64,000 bases of DNA from assembly GCA_026708325.1 (NCBI GenBank), contig JAPOVC010000028.1, positions 182,749 to 246,748 on the forward strand, read 5' to 3'. A model generated the notes under the pieces. The model did not search any database. It saw only the letters and a list, made by a program, of their open reading frames with translations, and had not been told where the DNA came from. Positions 44,840 to 52,312 of the stretch are shown piece by piece. How positions within the stretch are numbered: the stretch's first letter is position 1; each line of letters opens with the position of its first letter. The position numbers and the translations under genes were made by a program. This stretch comes from Anaerolineaceae bacterium. Lineage in GTDB: Bacteria > Chloroflexota > Anaerolineae > Aggregatilineales > Phototrophicaceae.

Positions 44840-44868
44840 ATAATAGCGCGGGCACGTTGCGGTCTCAA
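44840..44868 (-). promoter_or_regulatory. Sigma-70-like promoter of the NitT/TauT operon
   Basis: On the minus strand, TTGAGA (44868-44863), a spacer of exactly 17 bp and TATTAT (44845-44840). Each hexamer matches consensus at 5 of 6 positions. It predicts transcription from about 44833 and decides the start codon of the ATPase gene. Confidence 0.65.
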
Positions 44869-44960
44869 CAATTCGCTATCATTGCCCACGCCCGACTTTG
44901 ACAGGAGTGCCGGCATTCCGGAGCTGAAGCGGGCATGCCCGGCGCAGGCCGACCCTGTTG

Positions 44961-44985
44961 GGAGCCGTTCACAGGCTCCGTGAAC
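44961..44985 (+). promoter_or_regulatory. Two overlapping, mutually exclusive inverted repeats before the SDR gene
   Basis: GGAGCC (44961-44966) pairs with GGCTCC (44974-44979), and GTTCAC (44967-44972) pairs with GTGAAC (44980-44985). Each stem is a perfect 6 bp with a 7-nt loop, and each uses the other's bases as loop, so only one can form. It lies 30 bp upstream of the SDR start. It may be a small leader switch or simply a protein operator (GTTCAC-N7-GTGAAC). Confidence 0.4.
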
Positions 44986-45014
44986 AGACCGTGAAATGGA
45001 TGGAGTGAAGGGAT

Positions 45015-45791
45015 GTGGAACCCGTGACCGACAAGGCCATGTCCGGGCACCCGGTTGTCCTGATTTCGGGCGGCAACATTGGCATCGGGCGGGCGGTGGC
45101 CCTGCGCTTCGCCCGTGAGGGTGCGAGCATCGTCATTGCGGCGCGCAATGCGGAGACAGCGCAGGAGACCCTGGGACTGATTGAGACCGCCGGCGGGCAG
45201 AGCCACTTTGTCGCCTGTGACGTGCGTGACGAAGCGCAGTGCGACCGGGCCGTGATGGAAACGGTCGAACGTCACGGTCGCCTTGACGTGCTGGTCAACA
45301 ACGCCGGCAGCATCATTCGCCAGCGGACCGTGGCGCAACTCACGACGGCCCAGTGGCGGGAGATGCTGGACGTCAATCTGAACGGGACCTTCTACCTCAG
45401 TCGGGCAGCCCTGCCGCATCTGGCGCGGACCCGAGGCAACATCGTCAACGTCTCATCCTACGCCGGTCTGGTGGGATTCCCCGGCTCGGCGGCCTACTGC
45501 GCCGCCAAGGGCGCTGTGGTCCAGTTGACGCGGGCCATGGCGCTGGACCACGCTGCGGAGGGAATTCGCGTCAACTGCGTCTGTCCCGGCAGCGTGAACA
45601 CGCCCATGATCGCCGCGGCCTGGGAGCAGCACGGGCCGGGCGCGAAGGAACTCTGGTCGGAGAAACACCCGCTGGGACGCATCGCCGAGGCCGAAGAGGT
45701 GGCCGAGGCCATTTACTGGCTGGCCAGTGACGCCGCCAGTTTTGTGACGGGCGCAGCGTTGCCGGTCGACGGCGGCATCACCGCCGGCTAG
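45015..45791 (+). CDS. Short-chain dehydrogenase/reductase (FabG-like)
   Basis: A 258-residue classical SDR. The cofactor loop is SGGNIGIGRA (18-27), with N96 in VNNAG and catalytic S148, Y161 and K165 (YCAAK). The end FVTGAALPVDGGITAG is the usual C-terminal dimer and substrate region. GTG 45015 follows AAGGGAT; a later ATG at 45039 is a possible alternative start. It could be a 3-oxoacyl-ACP reductase homolog, but its position outside any fatty-acid cluster favours a catabolic polyol or hydroxy-acid dehydrogenase. Its stop and that of the convergent dipeptidase share the CTAG palindrome at 45788-45791. Confidence 0.88.
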   Translation: MEPVTDKAMSGHPVVLISGGNIGIGRAVALRFAREGASIVIAARNAETAQETLGLIETAGGQSHFVACDVRDEAQCDRAVMETVERHGRLDVLVNNAGSIIRQRTVAQLTTAQWREMLDVNLNGTFYLSRAALPHLARTRGNIVNVSSYAGLVGFPGSAAYCAAKGAVVQLTRAMALDHAAEGIRVNCVCPGSVNTPMIAAAWEQHGPGAKELWSEKHPLGRIAEAEEVAEAIYWLASDAASFVTGAALPVDGGITAG

Positions 45792-46822
45792 CCACCCCAG
45801 ACCTGCTCAAAGACACGCATCCAGTTGCCGCCCAGCAGGGCGGTCAGTTCCTCTTGGGAAAAGCCGCGCCTGAGCAGCTCGGCCACAAACACGGGCATCT
45901 GGTCCGCGCTCTGACAGTCCTCAATCCAGTTGTGGAGCATGTCCGGCCCGATGGAGGATTCGACCAGAGCGTGTACGCTCACTTCCCGCAGCGTGCCCTC
46001 CAGAAAGTCCGCGCCGATGCCGAAATGCTCGATGCCCACCAGTTCGACCATGTGCTGCAGGTGGTCGGCCATGCGCGCGCAGGTGGGCGGGTCGGAAATG
46101 TAGCCGCCATAAAAGTTGAGGCCGATGACGCCGCCGCAGTCCGCCACGGCGCGGATCTGGTCGTCGGTCAGATTGCGCGGGTGGTCATGCACGGCGCGGG
46201 CGTTGCTGTGCGAGGCGACCAGCGGTCCCTCCACGATGTCGATGGCATCCCAAAAGCCGGGTTCCGCCAGGTGGCTGACGTCAAAGATAACCTTGCTGCG
46301 GCACAGGTCGCGCAGGGCTTCCTGGCCGGCGGCGGTCAGACCGCCCGGATTGCGGACGCCGGTGCCATCGGCGAAGGCATTGCGCCGCTCCCAGGTGAAA
46401 GCGACCATGCGGATGCCGAATCGGCAGAGCGCGCGCAGCACGCGGGCATCGCCGCCGAGACCGTCGCAACCCTCAAGGGCCAGCAGGCCGGCGATCTTGC
46501 CTGCGTCGGTGATGCGCTGAATGTCCGCCACGCTGTTGGCCAGTTCCATGCGGCTGTCGTCGCTGGTGAGGTCTTCCTCCGCGGCCTGCAAATGGCGCAG
46601 GATTTCGCGCAGGCCCAGGCCGGGTAGAAAACGGTCATCGACGTAGACCGGCAAGACCTGAACATTGATGCCGCCCGCCTCCATGATCGGGGCCCAGTAA
46701 CCTGAGAGCGCGCCGCGCTCCCCCCGATGGTGGCGGGACATGACGTCCATCAAAATGTCGTGATGGGAATCGACGAACAACAGGTCCTGACAGACCTCCT
46801 GGGCTTGCTGCAGAAATTGCAT
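45788..46822 (-). CDS. Membrane dipeptidase homolog (peptidase family M19)
   Basis: A 344-residue zinc dipeptidase of the renal dipeptidase family, cleaving dipeptides including those with a C-terminal D-residue. The first metal motif is VDSHHDILMDV (H20, D22). ALEGCDGLGGDARVLRAL carries the bridging Glu, SHSNARAVHDHPRNLTDDQI a metal His, and GADFLEG the later Asp region. The ATG at 46822 follows GGGAGGGAGCC; the longer frame to 47203 is only antisense oxidase code. No signal peptide is seen, so it should be cytoplasmic. It is divergent from the FAD oxidase, with 57 bp between starts. Confidence 0.9.
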   Translation of the reverse strand: MQFLQQAQEVCQDLLFVDSHHDILMDVMSRHHRGERGALSGYWAPIMEAGGINVQVLPVYVDDRFLPGLGLREILRHLQAAEEDLTSDDSRMELANSVADIQRITDAGKIAGLLALEGCDGLGGDARVLRALCRFGIRMVAFTWERRNAFADGTGVRNPGGLTAAGQEALRDLCRSKVIFDVSHLAEPGFWDAIDIVEGPLVASHSNARAVHDHPRNLTDDQIRAVADCGGVIGLNFYGGYISDPPTCARMADHLQHMVELVGIEHFGIGADFLEGTLREVSVHALVESSIGPDMLHNWIEDCQSADQMPVFVAELLRRGFSQEELTALLGGNWMRVFEQVWGG

Positions 46823-46879
46823 GGCTCCCTCCCGGCAGGCTATGCTCGCGCGCAGGAGTATGCCACAAGGAGAGCGCGA

Positions 46880-48001
46880 GTGCCTGCCTGCAGCGCAAAG
46901 GAGAGCGCCGACGTCGTGGTCATCGGAGCGGGCATTCAGGGCCTCAGCGCAGCCTGGCATTTGGCGAAATTCGGCATACGCGACGTGGCCCTGGTTGAAA
47001 AGTCCACCGTGGGCAGCGGCTCCTCGCGCTGGTCCGCGTCGATGCTGATGAAGCAGATGTGGGGCGAATGGCAGCAGCGCTTTTCGGCCTACACCTTCGA
47101 ACGCTACGCGGCCTTCGCCGAAGACACCGGCTTCGACGCCGGTTTCGTGCGCACGGGTACCCTGACCCTGGTGACGCCGGACGTGGCGGAGCAGGAACAA
47201 CACTTCGTGGACTTGCGGCGCAAGTACGGCGTCGAGACCCAGGTGCTCACGCCGGACGAGGTTGTCCGCTGGCTACCCTTGCTTTCCCCGGACGAAATGA
47301 CTTTCGGCGTCTACGGCCCGGATGATGGCGTGCTGGATACGCCCAACATCCTGCGCGGCTGGCGCCATTCCGCGCAAGCCATGGGCGTGACGATCCACGA
47401 AGGCCGGCGCGCGACCGGACTGGAAATCGAAAGCGGGCGCATCGCCGCCGTGCACACGACGGCGGGCCCCATCGCCACGCGTTGCGCCGTAAACGCGGCT
47501 GGTGCAGATGCCGACGAGGTCGGCGCCTGGGCCGGGTTGCGTATCCCGCTACTCAACCGGGTGCGCAACATCTTTCTGGTCGAGAGACCGCCGCAACTGA
47601 AGTCCAGAATCTACGTGATGGACGCCGCCACGCACTGGTACTTTCGCAGCGATAACGGCGAGGTGCTGGTGGGCATGGGCGCGCGCGAGCATGCGACAGT
47701 GCAGGATCGCCCGGACATGGACTACTGGCCGGAAATGCGCGCGATGTGCCTGCGCAAGGCCCCGGCCCTGGCACAGGCCCGTATCGTCGGCGGCTGGGCC
47801 GGCATTCGGCCGCTGACTCCGGACGACAGGCCGGTCCTGGGCCCGGTTGCGGAAGTGGAGGGTTTCATCAACAACTGCGGCTGGGGCGGCGTGGGCATCA
47901 TGAATGCGCCGGTCGGCGGCCAGCTGGTCGCGGAGCAGATTCATGACGGCAGGACGAGCACCTTCGATACAGGGCCTTTCCTTTTGTCACGCTTCAACTG
48001 A
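46880..48001 (+). CDS. FAD-dependent amine/amino-acid oxidoreductase (DadA/sarcosine oxidase type)
   Basis: A 373-residue DAO-family flavoprotein. It starts at GTG 46880 behind AAGGAG; the frame is open upstream but lies in the dipeptidase. The Rossmann FAD motif is VVVIGAGIQGLSAAWHL (11-28), SGSSRWSASMLMKQMW resembles the FAD-pyrophosphate loop of sarcosine oxidase beta subunits, and the end GWAGIRPLTPDDRPVLGPV is the classical DadA/SoxB C-terminal FAD contact. It probably oxidises N-methyl or D-amino acids. Its place beside a dipeptidase suggests peptide-derived amine catabolism. Confidence 0.88.
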   Translation: MPACSAKESADVVVIGAGIQGLSAAWHLAKFGIRDVALVEKSTVGSGSSRWSASMLMKQMWGEWQQRFSAYTFERYAAFAEDTGFDAGFVRTGTLTLVTPDVAEQEQHFVDLRRKYGVETQVLTPDEVVRWLPLLSPDEMTFGVYGPDDGVLDTPNILRGWRHSAQAMGVTIHEGRRATGLEIESGRIAAVHTTAGPIATRCAVNAAGADADEVGAWAGLRIPLLNRVRNIFLVERPPQLKSRIYVMDAATHWYFRSDNGEVLVGMGAREHATVQDRPDMDYWPEMRAMCLRKAPALAQARIVGGWAGIRPLTPDDRPVLGPVAEVEGFINNCGWGGVGIMNAPVGGQLVAEQIHDGRTSTFDTGPFLLSRFN

Positions 48002-48049
48002 AATGGGTCGGCCCGGACTCCTAGCCACTACCTGCTTTCATAAACTCTA

Positions 48050-48079
48050 CTTAACAATTCTTTAAATTCATGTTAAAGT
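48050..48079 (+). promoter_or_regulatory. Pho-box-like triple repeat upstream of DUF4956 gene
   Basis: Three 8-mers, CTTAACAA (48050-48057), TTTAAATT (48061-48068) and GTTAAAGT (48072-48079), separated by 3 bp each, so TTAA recurs every 11 bp on one helix face. This spacing and core match the layout of PhoB/PhoP-family binding boxes in cyanobacteria and Bacillus. The last unit ends 71 bp before the start codon. It stands out in an otherwise GC-rich sequence and may also contain the promoter. Confidence 0.5.
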
Positions 48080-48150
48080 CGGCGGGCGGGGTCGGCCACC
48101 TGTTGCCACGCAACCGGCCCGGGTTCGGTTTAGCGGGAAAAGCAGCGACA

Positions 48151-48723
48151 ATGACGTTATTTGCCGAGTATCTGATTCATTTTCTGATCAACCAACTGGT
48201 TCTCGCTTCCTTTGTGATCATCAATTACAACCCGCGCAAGCACAGAAGCAACAATTCCGTTGCCCTGCTGGTGATCGGCGCCCTGGTTTACGTCGTCATC
48301 ACCCTCATTGTGCGTTATGAGATCGGGCTAGGCATCGGATTTGGCATCTTTGCCATCTTCTCCCTGTTGCGCTTTCGCACGGTGGCCATCAACCTGCGCG
48401 ACATGACCTACCTGTTCGCTGTGGTGGCGGTCTCCTTCGCCAACGCTTTCCTGCTCTACAACAGGGAATATGCCGGAACGCTGGCAGTTGCCCTGGTGCT
48501 GTTTGCAACCATGTTGCTGCTGGAAAAGGGAAGGCTGTTGCCCGTTTACAGCGAGATTTCCCTGACCTGCAACAACCTCGAACTGTTGCGGCCGGAGCAG
48601 CGACCGGCCTTGCTGGCGGATTTGCAGGAGCGCACCGGACTGAAGGTTGAGCATCTGGTCATCGACAGCATCAACCTTCGCAGCGGCACGGCGCGAATAC
48701 AGGTCTACATTGCCGAGGAATGA
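48151..48723 (+). CDS. DUF4956 membrane protein
   Basis: A 190-residue protein with about four transmembrane helices in residues 1-120, then a ~70-residue soluble ferredoxin-like end (LLADLQERTGLKVEHLVIDS). The central motif FSLLRFRTVAINLRDMTYLF (about 74-93) is the DUF4956 hallmark. ATG 48151 fits the membrane topology; an ATG at 48070 in the same frame lies within the Pho-like box and was rejected. DUF4956 genes often neighbour VTC-type polyphosphate polymerases, which fits the predicted phosphate box, but no such enzyme is in the window. Function is not established. Confidence 0.85.
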   Translation: MTLFAEYLIHFLINQLVLASFVIINYNPRKHRSNNSVALLVIGALVYVVITLIVRYEIGLGIGFGIFAIFSLLRFRTVAINLRDMTYLFAVVAVSFANAFLLYNREYAGTLAVALVLFATMLLLEKGRLLPVYSEISLTCNNLELLRPEQRPALLADLQERTGLKVEHLVIDSINLRSGTARIQVYIAEE

Positions 48724-48824
48724 TGGCCGTGCCGCGTGTCCCTGCTAGGGACAGTTCGGCTCCTGAAATCCGTCCTGGCGGCTCTGCACTACCCTACAAA
48801 TTTGACGGCGTGAACCATTTGAGC

Positions 48825-48846
48825 GAACCAGAATGATTCCTGGTTC
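48825..48846 (-). terminator. Hairpin at the end of the M24 peptidase gene
   Basis: GAACCAG (48825-48831) and CTGGTTC (48840-48846) form a perfect 7-bp stem with an 8-nt loop that overlaps the M24 stop codon. It lies between convergent genes. No U-tract, so termination is only a possibility. Confidence 0.3.
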
Positions 48847-49951
48847 AGCCGATGATGCGCAAATCGCGTGGAAACGAGGTCAGGGACTCGAGACCGTCGT
48901 CGCTAATCACCACATTGTCCTCGACGCGCACACCCAGGACGTCGGTCTTGTAGAGGCCGGGTTCGATGGTGAAGACCATGCCGGGCTCAAGCAGGGCCTC
49001 GTTGCCACGCGTGATCCACGGCCCTTCGTGAACGTCAAGGCCCAGGCCGTGTCCGGTGCGGTGCAGGATGTAGTCGCCGTAGCCGGCGTCCAGCAGCGTC
49101 TGCGTGACAATGGCGTCCAACTCGCCGCAAGGCAGGCCCGGCCGCGCCGTCTGGCGACCGACTGTGTTGGCATGCAGCACGGCGGCGTACAGGGCGCGCG
49201 CTTCGTCGCTCGCTTCTTCAATGAAGAATGTGCGCGTGATATCCGCCGGATAGCCATCGATGACAGTGCCGAAATCGAAGATCAGGGCGTCGCCGGCCTC
49301 CAGGGGGGCGTCGTCGCGGATCTTGCCGTGGGGACGCGAACTGTTGTCGCCACCCAGCACCAGCGGTTCGAAGGACAGGCCCTGGCCACCCAGTTCACTC
49401 ATCTGGTTGATGAGGAAATTGGCCACCTCGCGTTCCGTCATGCCGGCGCGCAGCCAGGTGACGGTGTTCTCGAGCGCCTGTTCCGAGATGCGAATGGCGC
49501 GTCGCAGGGCCTCGATTTCCTCCGCTTCCTTACGCAGGCGAATGGAGGAGATCAGCTCCTGGGCGTCCATCAGGGCCGCGTCCGGCGCATTGCGGCGGAT
49601 GGCCTCGGATTCGAAGAATCGCATGTTTTGGCCTTCGATGCCGATACGGCCGTCCAGCAGTTCCAGATGCGCCAGCGCGGCGGCGAAAGCGCCCTCGAAA
49701 CCATCGGCATCGGCCCAGCGGAAGTGGTCGGCTTCAAAGCCCTTGCTGGCGAAGAAATCCGCCTCGAGGTCGGGAATGACGATGGCAGGCCGGCCGTCGC
49801 GCGGCACAAAGAGCACGATGGGGCGCTCCATAACATGGTGAACGGAGCCGGTCAGATAGAAAAAGCCGGGGCCCGGAATGAGCGCCGCGGCATCAAGGCG
49901 ATTGTCGGCCAGGACCTTCTGCAAGTGCTGCAAACGTTTTTCGGAAGGCAT
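48845..49951 (-). CDS. Xaa-Pro peptidase (M24, PepQ/aminopeptidase P-like)
   Basis: A 368-residue M24 metallopeptidase that removes residues N-terminal to proline. The creatinase-type N-domain covers ~1-130, then the pita-bread domain with five metal ligands: D226 and D237 (DFGTVIDGYPADITR), H301 (RTGHGLG), E330 (FTIEPG) and E344 (VRVEDN). All are conserved, so activity is expected. There is no signal peptide. It starts one base after the stop of the third EthD-like gene, so it is co-transcribed with that small gene family. Confidence 0.93.
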   Translation of the reverse strand: MPSEKRLQHLQKVLADNRLDAAALIPGPGFFYLTGSVHHVMERPIVLFVPRDGRPAIVIPDLEADFFASKGFEADHFRWADADGFEGAFAAALAHLELLDGRIGIEGQNMRFFESEAIRRNAPDAALMDAQELISSIRLRKEAEEIEALRRAIRISEQALENTVTWLRAGMTEREVANFLINQMSELGGQGLSFEPLVLGGDNSSRPHGKIRDDAPLEAGDALIFDFGTVIDGYPADITRTFFIEEASDEARALYAAVLHANTVGRQTARPGLPCGELDAIVTQTLLDAGYGDYILHRTGHGLGLDVHEGPWITRGNEALLEPGMVFTIEPGLYKTDVLGVRVEDNVVISDDGLESLTSFPRDLRIIG

Positions 49952-49952
49952 G

Positions 49953-50306
49953 TCAGGGCATCTCCACGCTATTGTCGGTCCCGGTCAAAATCTCGCTGAC
50001 GAGAAAAAGGGCGTCCGAAGTCTTGTTCCCGATCTCCCCGACCTGGGCCTGCAAGCCTTCATCATAGAAGCTGCTTTCGAAGGCCTCGCGCGTCTCCCAT
50101 TCGGCCACGGTCATGAAGCGGAAGGGCAGGACGTTGGGTGCCCGACCCTGACCCGGCAAGGGGGATTCCGTCACCAGAGCAAAGTCGGTGCGAAGAACGC
50201 CTGCCATGGCCGCCGCAGGGTCGCGACGTTCGCTCTGGCGCAGTCGCAAGAATGCAGCCTCGTCACTGCCTGGCAGCAAATTGTAAAACACGGTCAGGCG
50301 AATCAC
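49953..50306 (-). CDS. EthD/ABM-like dimeric alpha-beta barrel protein, copy 3
   Basis: A 117-residue single-domain protein, MIRLTVFYNLLPGSDEAAFL onward, of the ferredoxin-like dimeric barrel group (EthD, antibiotic-biosynthesis monooxygenase-like). The most diverged of three tandem copies: it has LRLRQSERRDPAAAMAG where the others have LRWRLGEHQEANAS-type sequence. It keeps LRTDFALVTESPLPGQGRAP and LPFRFMTVAEWETREAFE. It sits next to the M24 peptidase. Role unknown; members of this fold act as small oxygenases, isomerases or binding proteins. Confidence 0.75.
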   Translation of the reverse strand: MIRLTVFYNLLPGSDEAAFLRLRQSERRDPAAAMAGVLRTDFALVTESPLPGQGRAPNVLPFRFMTVAEWETREAFESSFYDEGLQAQVGEIGNKTSDALFLVSEILTGTDNSVEMP

Positions 50307-50397
50307 GGTAGTCTCCCGACGGCAGCCATCATCGACGTTGCAGTCCTGACAGGCAGCGACCCGCAGCCAGGCCTACTGACCGGTCCCGGATGAACCG

Positions 50398-50751
50398 TCA
50401 GGACGCATCGGTCCGATTGTCCGTCTCGGTCAGGATTTCAGTGACGAGAAACACGGCGTCAGAAATCCGTTCCACATTTTCCCTGAGTTCATTTTGCAGA
50501 CCCTCTTCGTAAAAGCTGGCCTCGAACTCCTCACGAGTCTCCCATTCGGCCACGGTCATGAAGCGGAAAGGCAGGGCATTGGGCGCACGTCCCTGACCGG
50601 GCAGCGGCGATTCCGTCACCTGGCCAAAGTCCGTCCGCAGAACGCCTGGCATGGAGGCATTGGCCTCCTGGTGTTCACCCAGTCGCCAACGCAGAAACTC
50701 TTCCTCGTCGCTGCCGGGCGGCAGGTTGTAGAGCACGGTCAATCGAATCAC
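50398..50751 (-). CDS. EthD/ABM-like dimeric alpha-beta barrel protein, copy 2
   Basis: A 117-residue middle copy, very close to copy 1 in the first 75 residues (MIRLTVLYNLPPGSDEEEFL, then LRTDFGQVTESPLPGQGRAP). It differs in the second half, EEGLQNELRENVERISDAVF against DEGRQAILAEDVKRISDAVF in copy 1. The SD is AGGAGGCATC-like, just before the ATG. A conserved His in GEHQEAN could be catalytic, as in other barrel oxygenases, but copy 3 lacks it. Spacing to the neighbours is 90 and 91 bp. Confidence 0.75.
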   Translation of the reverse strand: MIRLTVLYNLPPGSDEEEFLRWRLGEHQEANASMPGVLRTDFGQVTESPLPGQGRAPNALPFRFMTVAEWETREEFEASFYEEGLQNELRENVERISDAVFLVTEILTETDNRTDAS

Positions 50752-50841
50752 GATGCCTCCTGTGGTCAGGTCCCGGGCGTAACAGGCTGGCGGCCGGCGA
50801 AGAATCCTTGCAGGGGATGCGGGCAGTTGGCGGGCGACACG

Positions 50842-51195
50842 TCAGGGCGTCCCCTCGCGGTTGTCGGTCTGCGTCAGAATTTCGGTGACGAGAAAAACCG
50901 CGTCCGAGATGCGTTTGACGTCTTCCGCCAGGATCGCCTGACGACCTTCATCATAAAAGCTGTGTTCGAATTCCTCACGGGTATCGTATTCGGCGACGGT
51001 CATGAAGCGGAAGGGCAGGGCATTGGGCGCCCGTCCCTGGCCCGGCAGGGGCGATTCCGTGACCTGGCCAAAGTCTGTTCGCAGCACGCCGGGTCTTGAG
51101 GCATTGGACTCCTGATGTTCGCCGAGGCGCCAGCGCAGAAACTCTTCCTCGTCGCTGCCGGGGGGCAGGTTGTAGAGCACGGTCAGCCGAATCAC
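50842..51195 (-). CDS. EthD/ABM-like dimeric alpha-beta barrel protein, copy 1
   Basis: A 117-residue first copy of the triplet, starting behind AGGAGGCC. It has YDTREEFEHSFYDEG where copies 2 and 3 have WETRE(E/A)FE. Same length and core as the other two. It is divergent from the sugar-binding protein at 51317, with the TTGCAA repeats between them. The three are co-directional with the M24 peptidase and are probably one transcript. Confidence 0.75.
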   Translation of the reverse strand: MIRLTVLYNLPPGSDEEEFLRWRLGEHQESNASRPGVLRTDFGQVTESPLPGQGRAPNALPFRFMTVAEYDTREEFEHSFYDEGRQAILAEDVKRISDAVFLVTEILTQTDNREGTP

Positions 51196-51240
51196 GGAGG
51201 CCTCCTAATGGCGTGGAACAACGGCGTCCAGCCTGACATG

Positions 51241-51258
51241 TTGCAAGGAATTTTGCAA
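51241..51258. promoter_or_regulatory. TTGCAA palindrome pair (candidate operator)
   Basis: TTGCAA, a self-complementary hexamer, occurs at 51241-51246 and 51253-51258 (12-bp step) and a third time at 51298-51303, near the ribosome-binding site of the sugar SBP gene. It lies between divergent genes and could bind a LacI-type regulator of the ribose-like importer. Confidence 0.35.
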
Positions 51259-51316
51259 CGCATGCGGCCAGTGAGTACACTTTTGCCGGGTTTCAGATTG
51301 CAAGGGAGCGTTTGTA

Positions 51317-52300
51317 ATGCACAGAAAAATTTCACTGTTCATTCTGCTGGCCATTCTGCTGGCGCTGCTGATGCCAGCGGCGGCGCAGGACGGACCCAGG
51401 ATCGCCGTGTTGCTTCCGCTCGGTAACAATGAGTACGTGCGCAATTTTGCGCTAGGCGTGCAAAACGTGGTCGAGGCTGCCGGCGGCAGTATCGCGGAGT
51501 ATGACGCCGGCTTCAACCTGGAGGAGCAAATCAACCAGATTGAAGACGTCATCACCTCCGGCGATTTCAATGCCATCGTCCTGTACACGGTCGACGGCGT
51601 TGGAATCACGGTAGGCGTTGACATCGCTCACGAGGCCGGTATGCCGGTCATTGCCGCGGATGCGGCCATCAACCCGGATCGCAAGACCCTGGTGCCCTAC
51701 AAGAACGTATCGGCACAGATCGCGCGCACCGGCGACGGCGACGGCAGTCAGATCGGCCAGGCCATCGTGATGGCCTGCGAGGGCATGGACATCTGCGAAG
51801 TGGCCTTCATGATCGGTTTCGAGGGTTTCCCGCTGGACATCGACCGCTTCAACGCTGTTCAGGGCGTCGTTGACATGCACGACCACATCGAGATCGTGAC
51901 GATGCAGGCGGCTTCCTACACCAACGAGCATGGCTTCGAAGTGGCCACTGACATGCTGCAGGCCAATCCGGGCATCGATGTGATCGCCACCGTGGGCGAC
52001 CAGATGACCCTGGGCGCCGAACTCGCGGTTGAGGATGCCGGATTGACAGGCCAGGTGGCGTTGATCGGACAGGGCGCCAGCATCGATGGCTACAATGCCG
52101 TGAAGGAAGGGCGCATGTTTGCCACGATCGCCAACATCCCCTATACCAACGGGCAGATCGCCGGGCAGATGGCGCTGCAGGTGATCTCGGGCGACCTGAT
52201 CGTGAGGTCGGTCAACATGTACGACCAGGCGCCGCCCTTCCCGCCCACCGGCCCGATCATCACTGCCGACAACTACGAGGGCTTTGAGCCCCAGTGGTAA
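51317..52300 (+). CDS. Sugar ABC binding protein (RbsB/periplasmic-binding-4 type)
   Basis: A 327-residue binding protein. The signal peptide HRKISLFILLAILLALLMPAAA ends before QDGP, with no lipobox. RIAVLLPLGNNEYVRNFALGV and NAIVLYTVDGVGITVGVDIAHEAGMPVIAAD are typical of the pulsatile ribose/autoinducer-2 group. It has VATVGDQMTLGAELAVEDAG near the hinge. ATG 51317 follows GGGAG. The ATPase gene starts 12 bp downstream. The sugar is unknown; pentoses or polyols are plausible. Confidence 0.92.
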   Translation: MHRKISLFILLAILLALLMPAAAQDGPRIAVLLPLGNNEYVRNFALGVQNVVEAAGGSIAEYDAGFNLEEQINQIEDVITSGDFNAIVLYTVDGVGITVGVDIAHEAGMPVIAADAAINPDRKTLVPYKNVSAQIARTGDGDGSQIGQAIVMACEGMDICEVAFMIGFEGFPLDIDRFNAVQGVVDMHDHIEIVTMQAASYTNEHGFEVATDMLQANPGIDVIATVGDQMTLGAELAVEDAGLTGQVALIGQGASIDGYNAVKEGRMFATIANIPYTNGQIAGQMALQVISGDLIVRSVNMYDQAPPFPPTGPIITADNYEGFEPQW

Positions 52301-52312
52301 TGACAGGGCTGG

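Larger units (their letters stand above)
49953..51195 (-). repeat. Triplicated EthD-like gene unit
   Basis: Three copies of a 354-bp gene plus a ~90-bp spacer repeat with a period of 444 and 445 bp. The near-equal period shows that gene and spacer were duplicated together. Copies 1 and 2 are closest. Confidence 0.85.

Noticed and set aside
44806-44916. N-terminal extension of the NitT/TauT ATPase to ATG 44916
   Set aside because: A near-consensus promoter lies inside the extension, there is no ribosome-binding site before that ATG, and the extra residues are unlike the family.
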